From assembly GCA_029945375.1 (NCBI GenBank), contig CM057063.1, positions 682,001 to 746,000 of the forward strand: DNA of 64,000 bases. The letters run 5' to 3'. The notes beneath the pieces are model-generated. The model was given only the letters and a program-made list of their open reading frames with translations. It made no database searches and had not been told where the DNA came from. The translations under genes and the position numbers were made by a program. The stretch comes from Agaricus subrufescens (Eukaryota; Basidiomycota; Agaricomycetes; Agaricales; Agaricaceae). Below, one piece after another: positions 12,981-25,322 of this stretch (the stretch's first letter is position 1; each line of letters begins with the position of its first letter).

Positions 12981-14799
12981 CTAATGAGCATCCCGCGTCT
13001 CCTCCTCAGGCGACGGTGTTGACTTGCCACCACCCCCCGCCAGCATCGACGTACCAACACTCAGCCTCCTCACCGTGCTCTTGATCCCTCCTCCCCCACC
13101 ACTGCTTTCGGCCCTCGTCATTGCTGTCGCCGTCAATGTTTGCGGCTGCTGCTGCTGCTGCTGCTGCTGCCCTGGCTGTCCAGACAACGGACCCGAACCT
13201 GTCCTCCGAGCAATCAACGCTCTCACCGCCCCCAACCACTTGATTTCATCCTCCTCGCTCGGCGCACACAGCAGCAGATTTCGTTTCGTCATCACAATCT
13301 TGAACGTAAAGTTCTTCAGCTGCGAGTCCGACAGGTCAGACGTTCCACCTGTTGTATACCCCCCACCATTGCCATGAGATGGTGTCGACGAAACCGAAGG
13401 GGCCAAAACATTCGTCGGATGATGCCGATGAGTGGGCATATCATAGTCCATGGCATCCAATATCTCATTAAATGAGAACATTCGGTGTGGTTTGATATCC
13501 TGCCACATAGACACACGTTTATCAAGCCAACCTCGGTACGCATTTCCAAGAAATAAAACCCACCATGTGGCTCCGTGAATAGATCAGTTTATCAGAACTC
13601 AGCACGAACCACCGTTTCCGCCAGGTCCGCCTCTTCGATCCGCATTTCATAAGATACCCGGACAAAATCACCTTTGGCCCTTCCTTGGCCACAGGGGGCG
13701 AAGGAGTTTTCGACTGAGAAACGCTAAACGTCACAATCTGTGGATTGTGGCGTTGAGCTTCAGCGAAAGATGAAGAGACTGGTGGTGGTGGTAGTGGAGG
13801 AGAGGGAGGAGTGGCAAATTGTGACAGCGCATCCTCCGAATCAGAAGAATTTACATTTTGATGAGAAAGTTGATCAGGAGAACTTGATAGCGGAGCCGAG
13901 GGTTTGGAAGTAGAGGTCGTCGGAGCGCCAGGGATTGGGATAGCATTCGAATTGGCAGAAGTCTGAGTAGATGTCGCCATCAATGTCTGCCTTGCTTCTT
14001 CGATTGCCGCTACCCACGCCTGCGCGTCTGCTGCAGACCCAGCTTGCAAATAATATGTCCGTTTCGGGAGGATAAGTCCGAAAGCGTTGTCATGCCGTTT
14101 CAAATTGACAGGGGTACATGAATGCACGTCGGCGAGATCCAAAAGTCGCAAAAGTTTGTACTCGGCCTCATTCTTGTAAAACGCGAGGTGGGAGGGGCGG
14201 AGAACGAACCAACGTCTCTTCCACGTCTATGAATCGTCAGCAGTCGAGTCAATATGCCCCAAAGGGACAAAACAGACCTTTCGCCGGGCACCTTTTTTCG
14301 ACAAATAACCGGACTTGATAGTCGTATCGGCTCCTCGGGGGGTTTTAGCCGCAACGCTCTCGCCCATTTGCCAACCGCCCTCTTCCTCCTCTTCATCAGA
14401 GTCCTCAGCCCCACTTCCGGGAGACTGTTCAGCTATCGAAGACAAGGGCGGAGGATTGAGAGATGCGGCGTGGTAATTACTGCTGACACCAGCATGCGAT
14501 GACGATATGCCAGCATCCGGAATGACAATTGAATCAGAATCCGATTCCGTGCCAGAGACGGCGGCACCGTGAATGGCCGTCGAGTTCGAGGACTAAGCGA
14601 GGTATTTAATTTTTTTTTAATACTATTCTCGGAGCAAAATTGAGAAAAGCGAACACGCGGGTGGGGCGTGTCCGTGACTAAGGGGTCGGATGGGCTGGGG
14701 AGGAAAAACGGGGCTCACCTTGGCGGGGTGCGACGCGGAGTGCACGGAGAGCTTGCGCTGGACCTCCTGGGGCGTTGGCGGGGCAGCTGAGGGAGCCAT
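12981..14799 (-). CDS. Tandem pleckstrin-homology (PH) domain protein
   Basis: The start at 14799 opens a 27-residue first exon (MAPSAAPPTPQEVQRKLSV...). A Ser-rich segment and an acidic stretch follow (EDSDEEEEEGG). PH domain 1 begins IKSGYLSKKGARRK, crosses an intron to TWKRRWFVL, and ends with AQAWVAAIEEARQTL. After a Pro/Ser-rich linker, PH domain 2 begins LSGYLMKCGSKRRTWRKRWF and continues through DIKPHRMFSF to DEIKWLGAVRALIARR. The K/R-x-R pattern in the first strands of both domains fits phosphoinositide binding. The C-terminal tail has a polyglutamine tract of eight and Gly-rich runs. The protein is probably a membrane-recruited adaptor; no catalytic domain is present. It shares a divergent promoter with the acyl-CoA-binding protein gene. 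Confidence 0.85.
13145..13170. repeat. CAG/CTG trinucleotide tract encoding polyglutamine
   Basis: A pure (GCT)n run on the plus strand encodes eight consecutive glutamines in the tail of the PH-domain protein, after the second PH domain. Tracts like this tend to vary in length between strains. Confidence 0.85.
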
Positions 14800-14961
14800 G
14801 GGCGACGTGGACGGACTGGGCGAGCGGTGAGATCACTCCTCATCATCTCACGTGACCCCTCCCCGCGCAAACACGCGCACACTCGGCCCTCCGCTGCGCA
14901 AGGAGACAGGGGCCAAATCGGGCCGCCATCGATATTCCTCCTCCTCCGCTCTTCTTCCACC
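14800..14961. promoter_or_regulatory. Divergent promoter between PH-domain and acyl-CoA-binding protein genes
   Basis: Only 162 bp separate the two start codons, so both genes must share this regulatory space. A pyrimidine-rich stretch (TTCCTCCTCCTCCGCTC) lies just before the acyl-CoA-binding protein ATG, a common feature of highly expressed fungal genes. No clear TATA box is present. Confidence 0.55.
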
Positions 14962-15787
14962 ATGTCGTACGAAAACAAGTTCAAGACTGCCACCAGCATT
15001 GTCCAGAATCTGCCCAAGGACGGGCCTGTCAAGCCCTCCCAGGACAACCAGCTCTACGTGCGTGTCTGCCAATCTTATCTTATCACTGCCTCGTACCTCT
15101 GGTACCTCCACTTCATTCCTTGTCAGAATCGAGGACACTGAGCTGACAGCTGTCCTTACATGCCGTCTTGCTACTGCTTTATCTCCCCATTCATTTCCCG
15201 GCCGCGCGCCCTTCTCGGATCTATCTGATGATGATTCTCGTAAACCTCCCCCGCGATAACGCCCATGTAACGTACACACGCTCTCTCTATCCGGGTATTT
15301 CCACAGTTCTACGCTCGTTTCAAACAAGGTATATATGCTTTCCAGAAAAGAACCGCCGTACACATCACTCAACTTGGATATCAGCGACCATTGGTGATGT
15401 GAATACCGAAAGGCCCGGTATGTTCGATTTCGTCGGTAAATCCAAGTGGTAAGTCTTTCACGGTCATGGCCTTTCTGTTTGGGGATGTGTGGAAGGATGG
15501 AATAAAGCCTCAGCCTAAATGATCCCTTCCGACTAATGTCTCCCGCTGCTACATATACATCCCGACTCACACACGCTCTGTGTATCCAGGGACGCTTGGA
15601 ATGCCATCAAAGGTAAATCTAAAGAAGAGGCCATGAAAGAATACGTTGAGAGGCTTTTGGAGGTGCGTCAACTCTTCTTTCCGAGTTTTTCTCCTCGTCA
15701 TCCTATCCGACACAACGCTTCTCTCCATTGCAGCTGTTGAAAGAGGGAAACGACCAAGCCAATATTGATAAGATTAACGAGGCCTAA
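14962..15787 (+). CDS. ACB1: Acyl-CoA-binding protein (ACBP)
   Basis: Five exons (14962-15057, 15307-15328, 15385-15448, 15590-15662, 15734-15787) give a complete 102-residue protein, the usual size for ACBP. The family blocks are present in order: [53 protein letters not shown] and [19 protein letters not shown]. The Tyr/Lys residues of the ligand pocket (YARFKQ, K-x-K-W) are present. ACBP binds medium- to long-chain acyl-CoA esters in the cytosol and carries them to lipid synthesis and beta-oxidation. The first intron is long (249 bp) compared with the others, and such introns can hold regulatory signals. Confidence 0.96.
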
Positions 15788-18700
15788 ACACGAGACTGCT
15801 ATAGTTGCTCTACTCCCTTTTCTGTTACCTAACCACTTACACGAGTCGAGAGATATCCGAGTTGTGTAGCAGTCAGTAATCAATCAGAGAGCTTTTTTAA
15901 TTCGAACTGAATCGATTGATCAACACTCCACAAATTGCAATTCAATCGGAAACTCCCTCTCGATATAAATGATCGTGAACCATGCCGTTACCGCTGTCAA
16001 CAGGAAAAACGGGAACCCTCGACCAAAACAGATCCTAAAAAAAAAAAGCCCATAAGAGTCGCGTGTTGTTGTTCTTTTTCTTTTTCCCTGTTTTAACAGC
16101 ACCACGCCTTCTTCTAAAGCTTACAAAAAGAGGCAACGACTTCCATGCGGTACTGTGCCAAACTACCATTTCGGAAAGCAAACTCATGGCATACGGTTTA
16201 CACAACAACAACTACATCCTAATACAAAACCACATGTTGCTATGAGTGTGCCCATAAGCATGACGAGAGAGACCATTCAACTGCAAAAACAAAAGAGAGA
16301 GACTACTCGAGGTATATACCCACCAAGGATGTAAAGTATGTATGTATCTAAGATTCCTATAAATAACTGATGTTATCCCCTCGGGCGTTTCATTGCCATT
16401 TGTTCACACCTGCGCGTCTTGTACGGGTTGGTGGCGGCAATCGGTCTGCTTCTAAAAATAGCCACGACTCAATGGCCAAGCGTTGATGCCCTCCACACCT
16501 GGGCTTCCTCTTCCCCATCTCTCTCCCTCTCTTCTAATCACAATTCAGGAAAGAATCAGCTATGCCCAGAAGTTCCATTCCCGACGGGGCTATTCAACAG
16601 CAACCACGTCCTTCGTCATATTTCTGTAAGACAGCAAGAATGGATGGTATCGTTGAAGCCCCGAGACGAGAGAGAAAGAGAGAGAAGTGCTAATATGTCG
16701 GAATGGTTTTACCGGCGTTTGTCATTGACCGTGTTGGAATGAATGATGGAGGGGAGGGGGGCAGAGGAAGGGAAAGGAAGTTGTTGATGTCGATTTGTTG
16801 ATGCGTGTGTCTTCTCCCCTTCATCAGTCAATACCCTTCCCAAGACCTTGGGCGTTCCGTAAAGACGTTTAATTTAAACAACTCATGACGTCTTTTGTTA
16901 CTCCGATCCATTCTAATCAGACGAGTCTCTTGTACTGTAATTGCTATTTATTGTCTCTCGCACTACAATCCTCATTCTATTTTCACGCACACACAGACAC
17001 TGCCTAAAACCACACAGGGTATAGGTTCTGAGGTATACCCCCATTGCCGACGCCTCGAGGCAACCGATTTTTTTTTGAGTGATGGACAATAGAAGTTCTT
17101 CTGCTTCAAACAAATAAAGCGAAACCCAAGCGGAAACCTGTCCTGGCACAGCCACAAATGCGGTTCAACTCCGCGATGTCATCTCCGCTGTGGGAGGAGG
17201 AACCCTCTTGAAAGAGCAAACCAACTAAACCCCCCTCGACACACCTGCGGACAGTCTCAACCTGTCATAAACAGCAATATATATACAACCCCAACGTTAT
17301 GTTCAGAGAGAACAGGGGGCTTCCATTTATCCTTGATTGACAGGACAGGAATATGACATTATATCCGACTGTGATGGTCCAGAAATCAGAAGCTCCGTCT
17401 TAAAACGATTTTGAGCGCTCAACACCAACTAACACATATTAGCATCTCTGCTCTAGTGAAGAAAATTTTATCTTGAGAACTTCTTTTTGTCGCGGCCACT
17501 AGCCCCACATAAATATACCTAGCGACGATGAAGGACAAATACGTAGCACACTAGTAACAGCCTCCCTTCCTTCTGTCTCTCGCCTTCTTTTCGTTTCCCT
17601 GAATAGCCGGAACTCGCACAGTCGGATCGAGGGAGTTTCCAAGTTTTTTTTTTCAGTCAGATACTCAATGATGATGATCATTTTAGTAAACAAAAAAGCG
17701 AAAGCAGTGTCGGCGGCAAACAGCTCAGGGCTCTTGGCACGTCGAAAAAAAAAAAATTCGCTCTAACGGGTCCTTCGACCAGGATTTATGACTTTACCAA
17801 TTCTGGAATGACACGCGTCATTGAGAGCATCTTTCCTCAATTCTGAAACCACTGCAGTCTTCCATGCAGGGTCATTGACATTTTCCTATGCTATTAAACC
17901 TTACCTGCACAAACATCGCCAAGTATTTCATTTCATTATGGCACATGGTCTCCCTGAACAGCAGTGGGGTTAGACACTTGTAATATCGAAAATGGATTCC
18001 CTTCCCTAAGCCTAGTTCTATTTAGAAATTGTGGCGCTTATATGAACGTGAATGTTTTGAAGCGCAAGCTAAGGGACCCCCCAAGATCTGAAATAGGGTG
18101 GACAACTGCCAATAAGAAGAAAGATAAGCCGGTACCCAATTCAATTTTTATTTCTGTACATGTATCGTATGCACCCCATGCTCCCCGCATTTTCCGCCCC
18201 GCTTCCGACGTTCATCATCATCATCATCATCAGGACAGTCGGGACATATCAGTTCGCGTATCATCGCATAAGCGCCTCGAGGTCCTATCTCCCTTCGCAA
18301 TTTCTCTGTTTATAGTGAAGAGGCACAAAGGCTCCACCTGCCACTTGGTAGCGTGATGTAGACCTCTTGAATTGAAAGTTCCGAAAGTCCGTACTTGCCG
18401 CTCACCTCAAGGAAAACGGGACCGGGGGCAGTATTTATTGTACTAGTACCGGGCGCTCCTTAGTCTCATGCCAGTGTCGTTAATAAAATGACAAAAAGTT
18501 TCGAATTCCAAGCGCCGAACCTTATTTTCCTTTCCTGAAAGTACAAGAATTATTGTTCGCTTCAACCCACAGACAAGGGCAGGGGTGGACTGTGAAACTG
18601 AGATAACGTTCCCAAGGTGCTATTGCTCGCATGTTATGCGTAATTTTTCCCCGGGTTTGTTGCCGGGCCTCGAGGCTTCCTTGCGTAACTTAATTATGTA

Positions 18701-21700
18701 TGTGACCAGCAAACAGTCAGAATCTGGATCCCAACTGTACACATGACACTCAAAGCTAATATTCAAACTTGCTCCGTGTTGGAACGATAATCCGTGAATC
18801 ATTCACTGCTTAGTTCCATAATACAAGAATGCTCATCATCTGCGACAGGTTAGTCCATCTCGAGTAATAGTGAGTCCCCAGATTTTCAGGGATCTGCTCG
18901 ATTCAGATAGCACACAACATGAAAATGGCTAGGCAGGCAACCATTGAAACGAAGAGAACGTAGAAACATACAGTGATAACGAGAGTAGCATAGCCCAAAA
19001 CTGTCAATAGCCGAATTGAAGGAATTCTGACATCGCCGTGGGCGGCAATATATCATTAGGTGGCGCCCTAGATTGTCCCGTTGTACACTTGCTGGACATA
19101 AGTCTGTATACAATGACATGGCAATTCCATTGATGCTGTCCAAAGTACTTCTGAACTGAATTAGGTCACCGATCTGATGGACCCCTTACACTGCGTGACA
19201 AATCACACTGCAGTGTGGTTTATTATTTGATTAAACGAACTGGTTTATGGGCCGCAAACCTTTTATATATATAATTTTTTACCACGTTCGAAAGCTGTAC
19301 ATCATAGTGCTGTTCTCTTTAGGCGAAATCATAAAGAAATTTGAAGAATATTTGCGTTTCTTCCTATCAATTAAATTGAAAGGGTACATCAATTCCCTTC
19401 CTCATTGTCGTGCTATACACGGCTAGAATGTGTTTCCTTACGCTTAACGCAGCTTATTGCGGACGATCTGCCATTCACTTGTCCGTAACAGTTCAAGTGT
19501 CGATACTTGATCGTTTGATCACGCGCGTTTGCTCTGACCTTCATAATGACTGTATAATGACGAGATATAAGGGGGAGGCACTCAATCAATTGTTAATACT
19601 CGAGAATCTGAGCCGCCACTAGAATGTTATCTCATTACTCACTCGCAAACGTGGTACGAATTGAATCTACCGTCCCGATTTCCGCCTGTCGGAAACGTAG
19701 TCAGTCCACACGTCTAACAACCTTCAATCCAGGGTCAAATGACTGCTCTCGATTCTATTGTAATATATTTTGACAAGCGGTGCAGATGGTCAAGAGAATG
19801 GTTGCCCCTCAAACAATTGAATGAGGGTACTACATATCAAGGACTCAGGGTTCATGGGGATGCATTAGGAAGGATGCAAGGTGAACGAACACCGAGAGTG
19901 TAGAAATAAGTCCGATAAATTAAGGTTTTAAAATGTGCTGAACGGGTCGTGTTCACCATGTGAAAGGACGGAAAGTGCTGACGGAAAATGAAGTATTCAG
20001 TCAAGGTCTTCCTTGCTCCTGGTTCTGACAACACAATGTTCAATCCCAATTTAGGCTATGGGGTCAATGGATCGCGAACAAATATGTACTAGCGGCGACC
20101 GGCTTCCCAACGATGACATGATGCGGCAATTTCTTCGATACCCACCTCAGGTCTGATTGGAACCTTGAAAAATTATGGTGGTTAGGTGCCCGTATGTGTG
20201 TTTAGTATACCGGCCGAGGTGAGGTCTGCGCTAGTCCAAGGAGGTCGTAAAGTTTGGACGAGACAGGAAGTCCAGCTCACGTAAGAGCGAGGTCTATGAT
20301 CACGGACCGATATTTCAGAAGGTCCTTGGTTGGCACGGGGTGCAAATTTGTCCCGAGTAGGGCATTTGACTTCTTGAACAACAGGCGCAGTGCAGGGAAT
20401 TGGCTTCCACACACTGGCATGGGGTAAGGCGCAACAAGTTGCCAGATGAAAGCCAGGATGTACTCACATACGCTAGACCTGCTGATCCAACAACGTGTCC
20501 GCGCATGCTACACGTTAACCGAGAACACTCCCACCGAGTGCAGGACAGGTGCTTCCCCAGATATCCTCCCCAAAACGTGTGATGAACTATGTTACCTGAA
20601 ACAGGCTGCCCTGCTCGACATATCTGGACAAGAGGCGCAGAGATCGTTCCAAATATCCGGTGCGTTCAGCGACTTCATAAGACAGGGTTATACGCCGTGA
20701 CAGCTTGTGTATAGCACAGTCGGTGGAAGCCCACATGCCGAGGGGAGAAGCCCAAGAACCATTTTTCGAATGGGTTCTTGCGGCCTCGGCCTGGCCTTGA
20801 GCTGTTAGACGTGCATAACATAACATGACATAAGTGTATACCAACTCTTCTACCTGGCCGCTTATGCCCGGCCTGATGAAGCAATGATCTGGATTGTTTT
20901 CACATGGAGTAAAAAAAAAAAAGCTCATTAGTCTCAAAACCATAATGTATCAGAATGGGCGATTCTTCTTCCTCGTTGCTCGCCGAGGCCCGATAGACCT
21001 CTCCATCAGACTCACTATCGAATAGATCCAGCAACCTGCAAGTTTGCGTTGCTTCCCGTCCTTTAAACGCATATCAGCGCTCACGTGGGACCAGAGCGCC
21101 CACTGTGATCTACCTTAGTTTATCCAATCAGCTAGGGTTTCGATGGAAGAGCCGCCGCGCGAATCACAAGAGAACTCCGAAGATATATTTTCTCCAAGAT
21201 GGCTGAATGACGTTCCAAACGTCGGCCACAAGATGCTTCAGCACATGGGAAGCTATAGTGATGTGCCCTTATGATGATACGCCTCCCCGCGCCAACTGTC
21301 CGGCAAAGCGATCCTGTCCTATGACCACGCAGTACCTGCAAAGCCCTAAAGCATGTTACGCGGCTGTGAATGGATAGCATCAAGAGTTTTCTGCTTTCAA
21401 ATGCGGTTTTTCCTATATCCCGGTGGTGGCGACCAATCGGCTACAATAGCGCTTATTTTGTTCATCACCGTATCTGGGGTGCTCACTCACTCCATCACGT
21501 CAGATGGCGCTTCCATCTGTTATGTTCCTCCTGGCTTCGATAAGAAATTGAGAAGAACGGGAGTAATAAGAGTTGTTTCTATAGGGGACATAAAGTAGAT
21601 GTGACCTAGTAGCGAGTGTTTGTTTGTTTATCGGAAAGCTACGAGTCAGGGTCAGGTTCGATCAACAAAATCAAGTCCCATCATGTACATTTCGAACCCA

Positions 21701-24700
21701 GCGAGTGTCCCCGGCGCCACGCCATATGGATGCACCTAGCTGCATCTAGCGCCGATCACCGTGACTAACTGCTCATGTTTGAACGGAGTCAAGTCCGCCA
21801 GCTTCCACCGTGTCGCCCAGGTGATTTCGACAGGATTGAGTAATTGGCGAAATCAAACTACGGTCCTCTGGGGTCCTATGCTCCTAACGATCAAGGGAAG
21901 CGTAGTAATTTCTATTCATTGTCTTTTGAAACTTGAAAAAAAAAATAAAGCTCTTTGGTACCGGGGTGTTGTTCACGTAACGATCAAGCCCGAGGGGCGT
22001 ATACACCTCAGTTCATACAATAGAAAGGCCCGAAAGAAACACCACTTCAATAAGCAAGTCAAGTAACTTGTTTGTCTCAACCGGTACATGTAATGTATAA
22101 CTGGCTCCGTTCAAAAACAAGGCTAACTCGATAAGTAAGAATGAATTTGTGAAACAATGGAGACGTGCACACAAAAAAACTATTCTGGGACCCCTTTCCC
22201 AAGGAAAACGCATGTTCACGGAGATTAGGTACATTTTTGACGGTGAGGTGGAAACGCGCAGGTCAGATACATCAATCACAGGCATGTGCGGGTGTGGGTC
22301 CCAGGGTCGCAGCTCTATATATTGTTTGGCGTTCACTGACTGATATCCGGATGTCGTTATCGGGAGCAGATCGGGAGTCCAGCCTGGTTTTCGTCATCAG
22401 CTGCAAATGCGGAGTTCTGGCCGCTTAAGAGGCATCTCAAACGTATTGTCTTTGATGTGCATCCGAAAGTTCATTTGTAGGGCCCTAGTATTTTGTATTT
22501 GTTCAAAATAGAGCGTATGGTCATGACCAACGACGCCCTTCTAGTAATGCCGAACTCACGATCTAGACTCGTACTGGCAGCCGGATGGAGATGCAGGAGA
22601 GTTGCACATTATCGCCAGATAGGTTTCTCGACGACCGTGTTTCATATGTGGCGAAGTGCCTGGTTGTCTCGGTACTAGCAAATGGTGTGATGTTTTAACA
22701 GAGCAGATTAATCCGTCACTCGGGTCGAGGTGTAGTAGATCTTTAATTATGAGCAATTCGACTAGCCAGAATAGAAATGCCACGGAGATGTCACAGGGAA
22801 TTCACCGGCACCAGATGTCAATGTCTATTGTTGACAAGCTGACGATCATAACGGACTGCAGGTAGGTTTGAGGGTGGGTCCGGTCCTTTCGTGGCGGTTC
22901 TCGACCACCCCAGTCGTCATGGCAGACCAATAATAACATTCTTGTTTTTGAAGCCTTAATGTATAACGGAATATTTCTTGGCTCAAAAATGATAATCAGG
23001 AATAGGGTAACGTTTGATCCCTGGAAGAGCAGATCCAACTCACCATCCTATCACCACGTGTATATTTCTCGATTGCGATCTCAGCAGGATTTTATGTTGA
23101 AACGGGGAGAATGCTATATCGCACTATTTACATAATGCATAAGACTTGTTTATTGAATGTGTTTGACAACTTCTGTCAGGGATTGTGGGGAAATGATACA
23201 CATGGCAAGCAGTCTCGTGTTCGAGAGAATTGGTCATTCAACACCACTCCCAAGCTTCTCCTTCCACAATCAGCTCGGCTATACCAAGGTAGAGTTCTAG
23301 AAAAGAATAAGGTTAGCTATGTGCGTCGAGTAGACGTACATCGACGAAAATCGACCTACAAAACATGTTCCGGCGTTCGTTCCGTAAAGAAGTCGATTCG
23401 AGGGAAGGGGGAAGCTAATTGACTCCAGGGATTGGAACCCGGGATTGTGGCGCATGGAAGGAATATCGATCAATCTGGTAGCTGTTCACCCAAGCAAGCT
23501 ACTTTTACCGAGGTAGAGTACGCGAGTGTGGCTGAAGCAGGGGATATGACTCGTTCAGGTTGGGAAGTATTCAGTTTTTGGAAGTCCAAGTTACCACAGT
23601 CTGGCGTATGTTGAACAAAATCTTTTTCGGGGTAGGGAACTACGCGCCGAGATGTTGGATGCTATCATGGTATCCATTTGTTGATGGTTGCTTTCCAGGA
23701 GAGGGGAGAGTGATGGGGGAAGGGGAATTTTAACAGTGTCGATTAACAACTCTTCATATGAGTGATGGTCTCAGGCCCTGATATTGGGCATTCCGGCGAG
23801 TGTGTGAGCTTCCAAGAATAGTGTAGCCTTTTTTGCTGACCAGGGGATGGACGATTGACACAGGTTGACTATTCCATTGATTCGGGTTCCTAACAGGATA
23901 TAAAATCGATTCGGGTCAAGGAAGTTTTGCGGGGTGGTGCACCCTTGCCGCGCGTGAGCAAGAAACAGATGTGATAAAATTTCTGGCTTCGGGTAGAAGA
24001 ATGATTCCTTCAAATGAGATGAGCTATGCAAAAAGCGTCGGAATGAAGTGGTACGATACTAAATCAGATTGTTTGCCAAACACTGAGTTTGAAAAAAACC
24101 TAGGCAATGCCCCAGAGGTTGTGGCAGCCAGTTTGCGCGCCGAATTCAATAGCATGTTCAACACCTGCAAAGAAGGGCATCGATTAGAATCACGGATTAC
24201 CAAGGTACAATGATCGAGCTTCATGAAGTTTGAAGAGCCGAAACCGTGTGTCTCACTGCCTGTAGGCACCTAAACCATAGGAAACCCTATCAGAGTTTCA
24301 AGGGCGCATTGGCTCCATGGGCCTCTTTCTCTATCACGAGATGGCTAGCTTTGGCTGTCAACTTGGGGGATGACCTGCCGCAAGACTGGACTGCATGTCT
24401 GTTGTCGGCGAAAGCAGTCGATGGCCCTGAAGTGCGCATTTCTCCCTCTTTGGCATGAAGCAGAGGTATTTGGTCTAACCTACCATGGCGCGTTAAGGAT
24501 GTAACCTACGACAGTACTGGAAGGCAGGGTTCCATATAACCATTGAAAGAGTGTATGCGGGCCTGGTTCTATACTAGTTGGGCGGCAGTGGATGGCCTTT
24601 GCATGTGCCACTCAGTTGTGAATCGCTCCGAGTCCACATCACATGAGTCCTATTCCAGTCGGTATATTTCGACATAAGAACAGATGCATACGAAACCGTG

Positions 24701-25322
24701 CATCCAACGACTGCCGTCTAGGTACTGCCGATGTTGCTGTCAAGGAGAACTGCAGAGGTAAATGGCATACGGCGTACCACATGGCGTCCCTCAGCACTAC
24801 AAAATTGTCACACTACATCTATTGATCGTGGCCAGCTTGAATGGCGGTTACTCAGAGACAGTCGCAGACCATGATGAAAACGCCATTAGAGATGGGACAT
24901 AGGTCGCCGAAGTCGAATATTCCTAGGAACGGTTTATTGACGGTTCAAGGAAGAGGTTGCAAGGGAAGCTGGTCGAGGTCGCGTAATGCATGTTCTAATA
25001 ACATTCATTCAAACTTTACGGAGCTAGTTGGCGCATCACTACAACAAACCTTGTATGTAATCCCTCACACATCTGTCGTTCGAAGGCTCCCGATAAATGG
25101 AAATTTTCTCAAATCTACTAAGAAAAAATCGTAAACCACGGCCCTTGAATGTACATACATTAGTGAACTAATCGTGTCAAGTCGTGAAGAGACCAAGTAA
25201 AACAGTGTCAGAAAGATGCGAATCCAATCCAGTAAAGGTCCAGTGTGAATGATACAGATTTGTAAGTACAATAAAAGGGAGCAAAAATAGATAAAATCAA
25301 GGAAAACAGAGGCGAGACATGA
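15788..25322. other. 9.5-kb gene-poor stretch
   Basis: I found no protein gene with recognisable domains or a convincing exon chain in either direction. Frames are short and interrupted throughout. There are no obvious terminal inverted repeats, long terminal repeats or reverse-transcriptase motifs. A (CAT)n microsatellite sits at 18213-18231 and a few A/T runs occur near 17645, 17745 and 20913. A T-arm-like element at 23430-23450 is too weak to call. The stretch may hold decayed elements or non-coding RNAs that cannot be recognised by reading alone. Confidence 0.45.
18213..18231. repeat. (CAT)n microsatellite
   Basis: Six consecutive CAT/ATC units lie in non-coding sequence of the gene-poor region. 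Confidence 0.8.

Noticed and set aside
14848..15570. 240-codon minus-strand open frame
   Set aside because: It lies entirely antisense to the acyl-CoA-binding protein gene, whose five-exon structure is certain.
23425..23455. T-arm-like sequence on the minus strand (GGGTTCCAATCCC)
   Set aside because: The flanking sequence does not form an acceptor stem, D arm or anticodon arm of the right size, and the B-box is imperfect.
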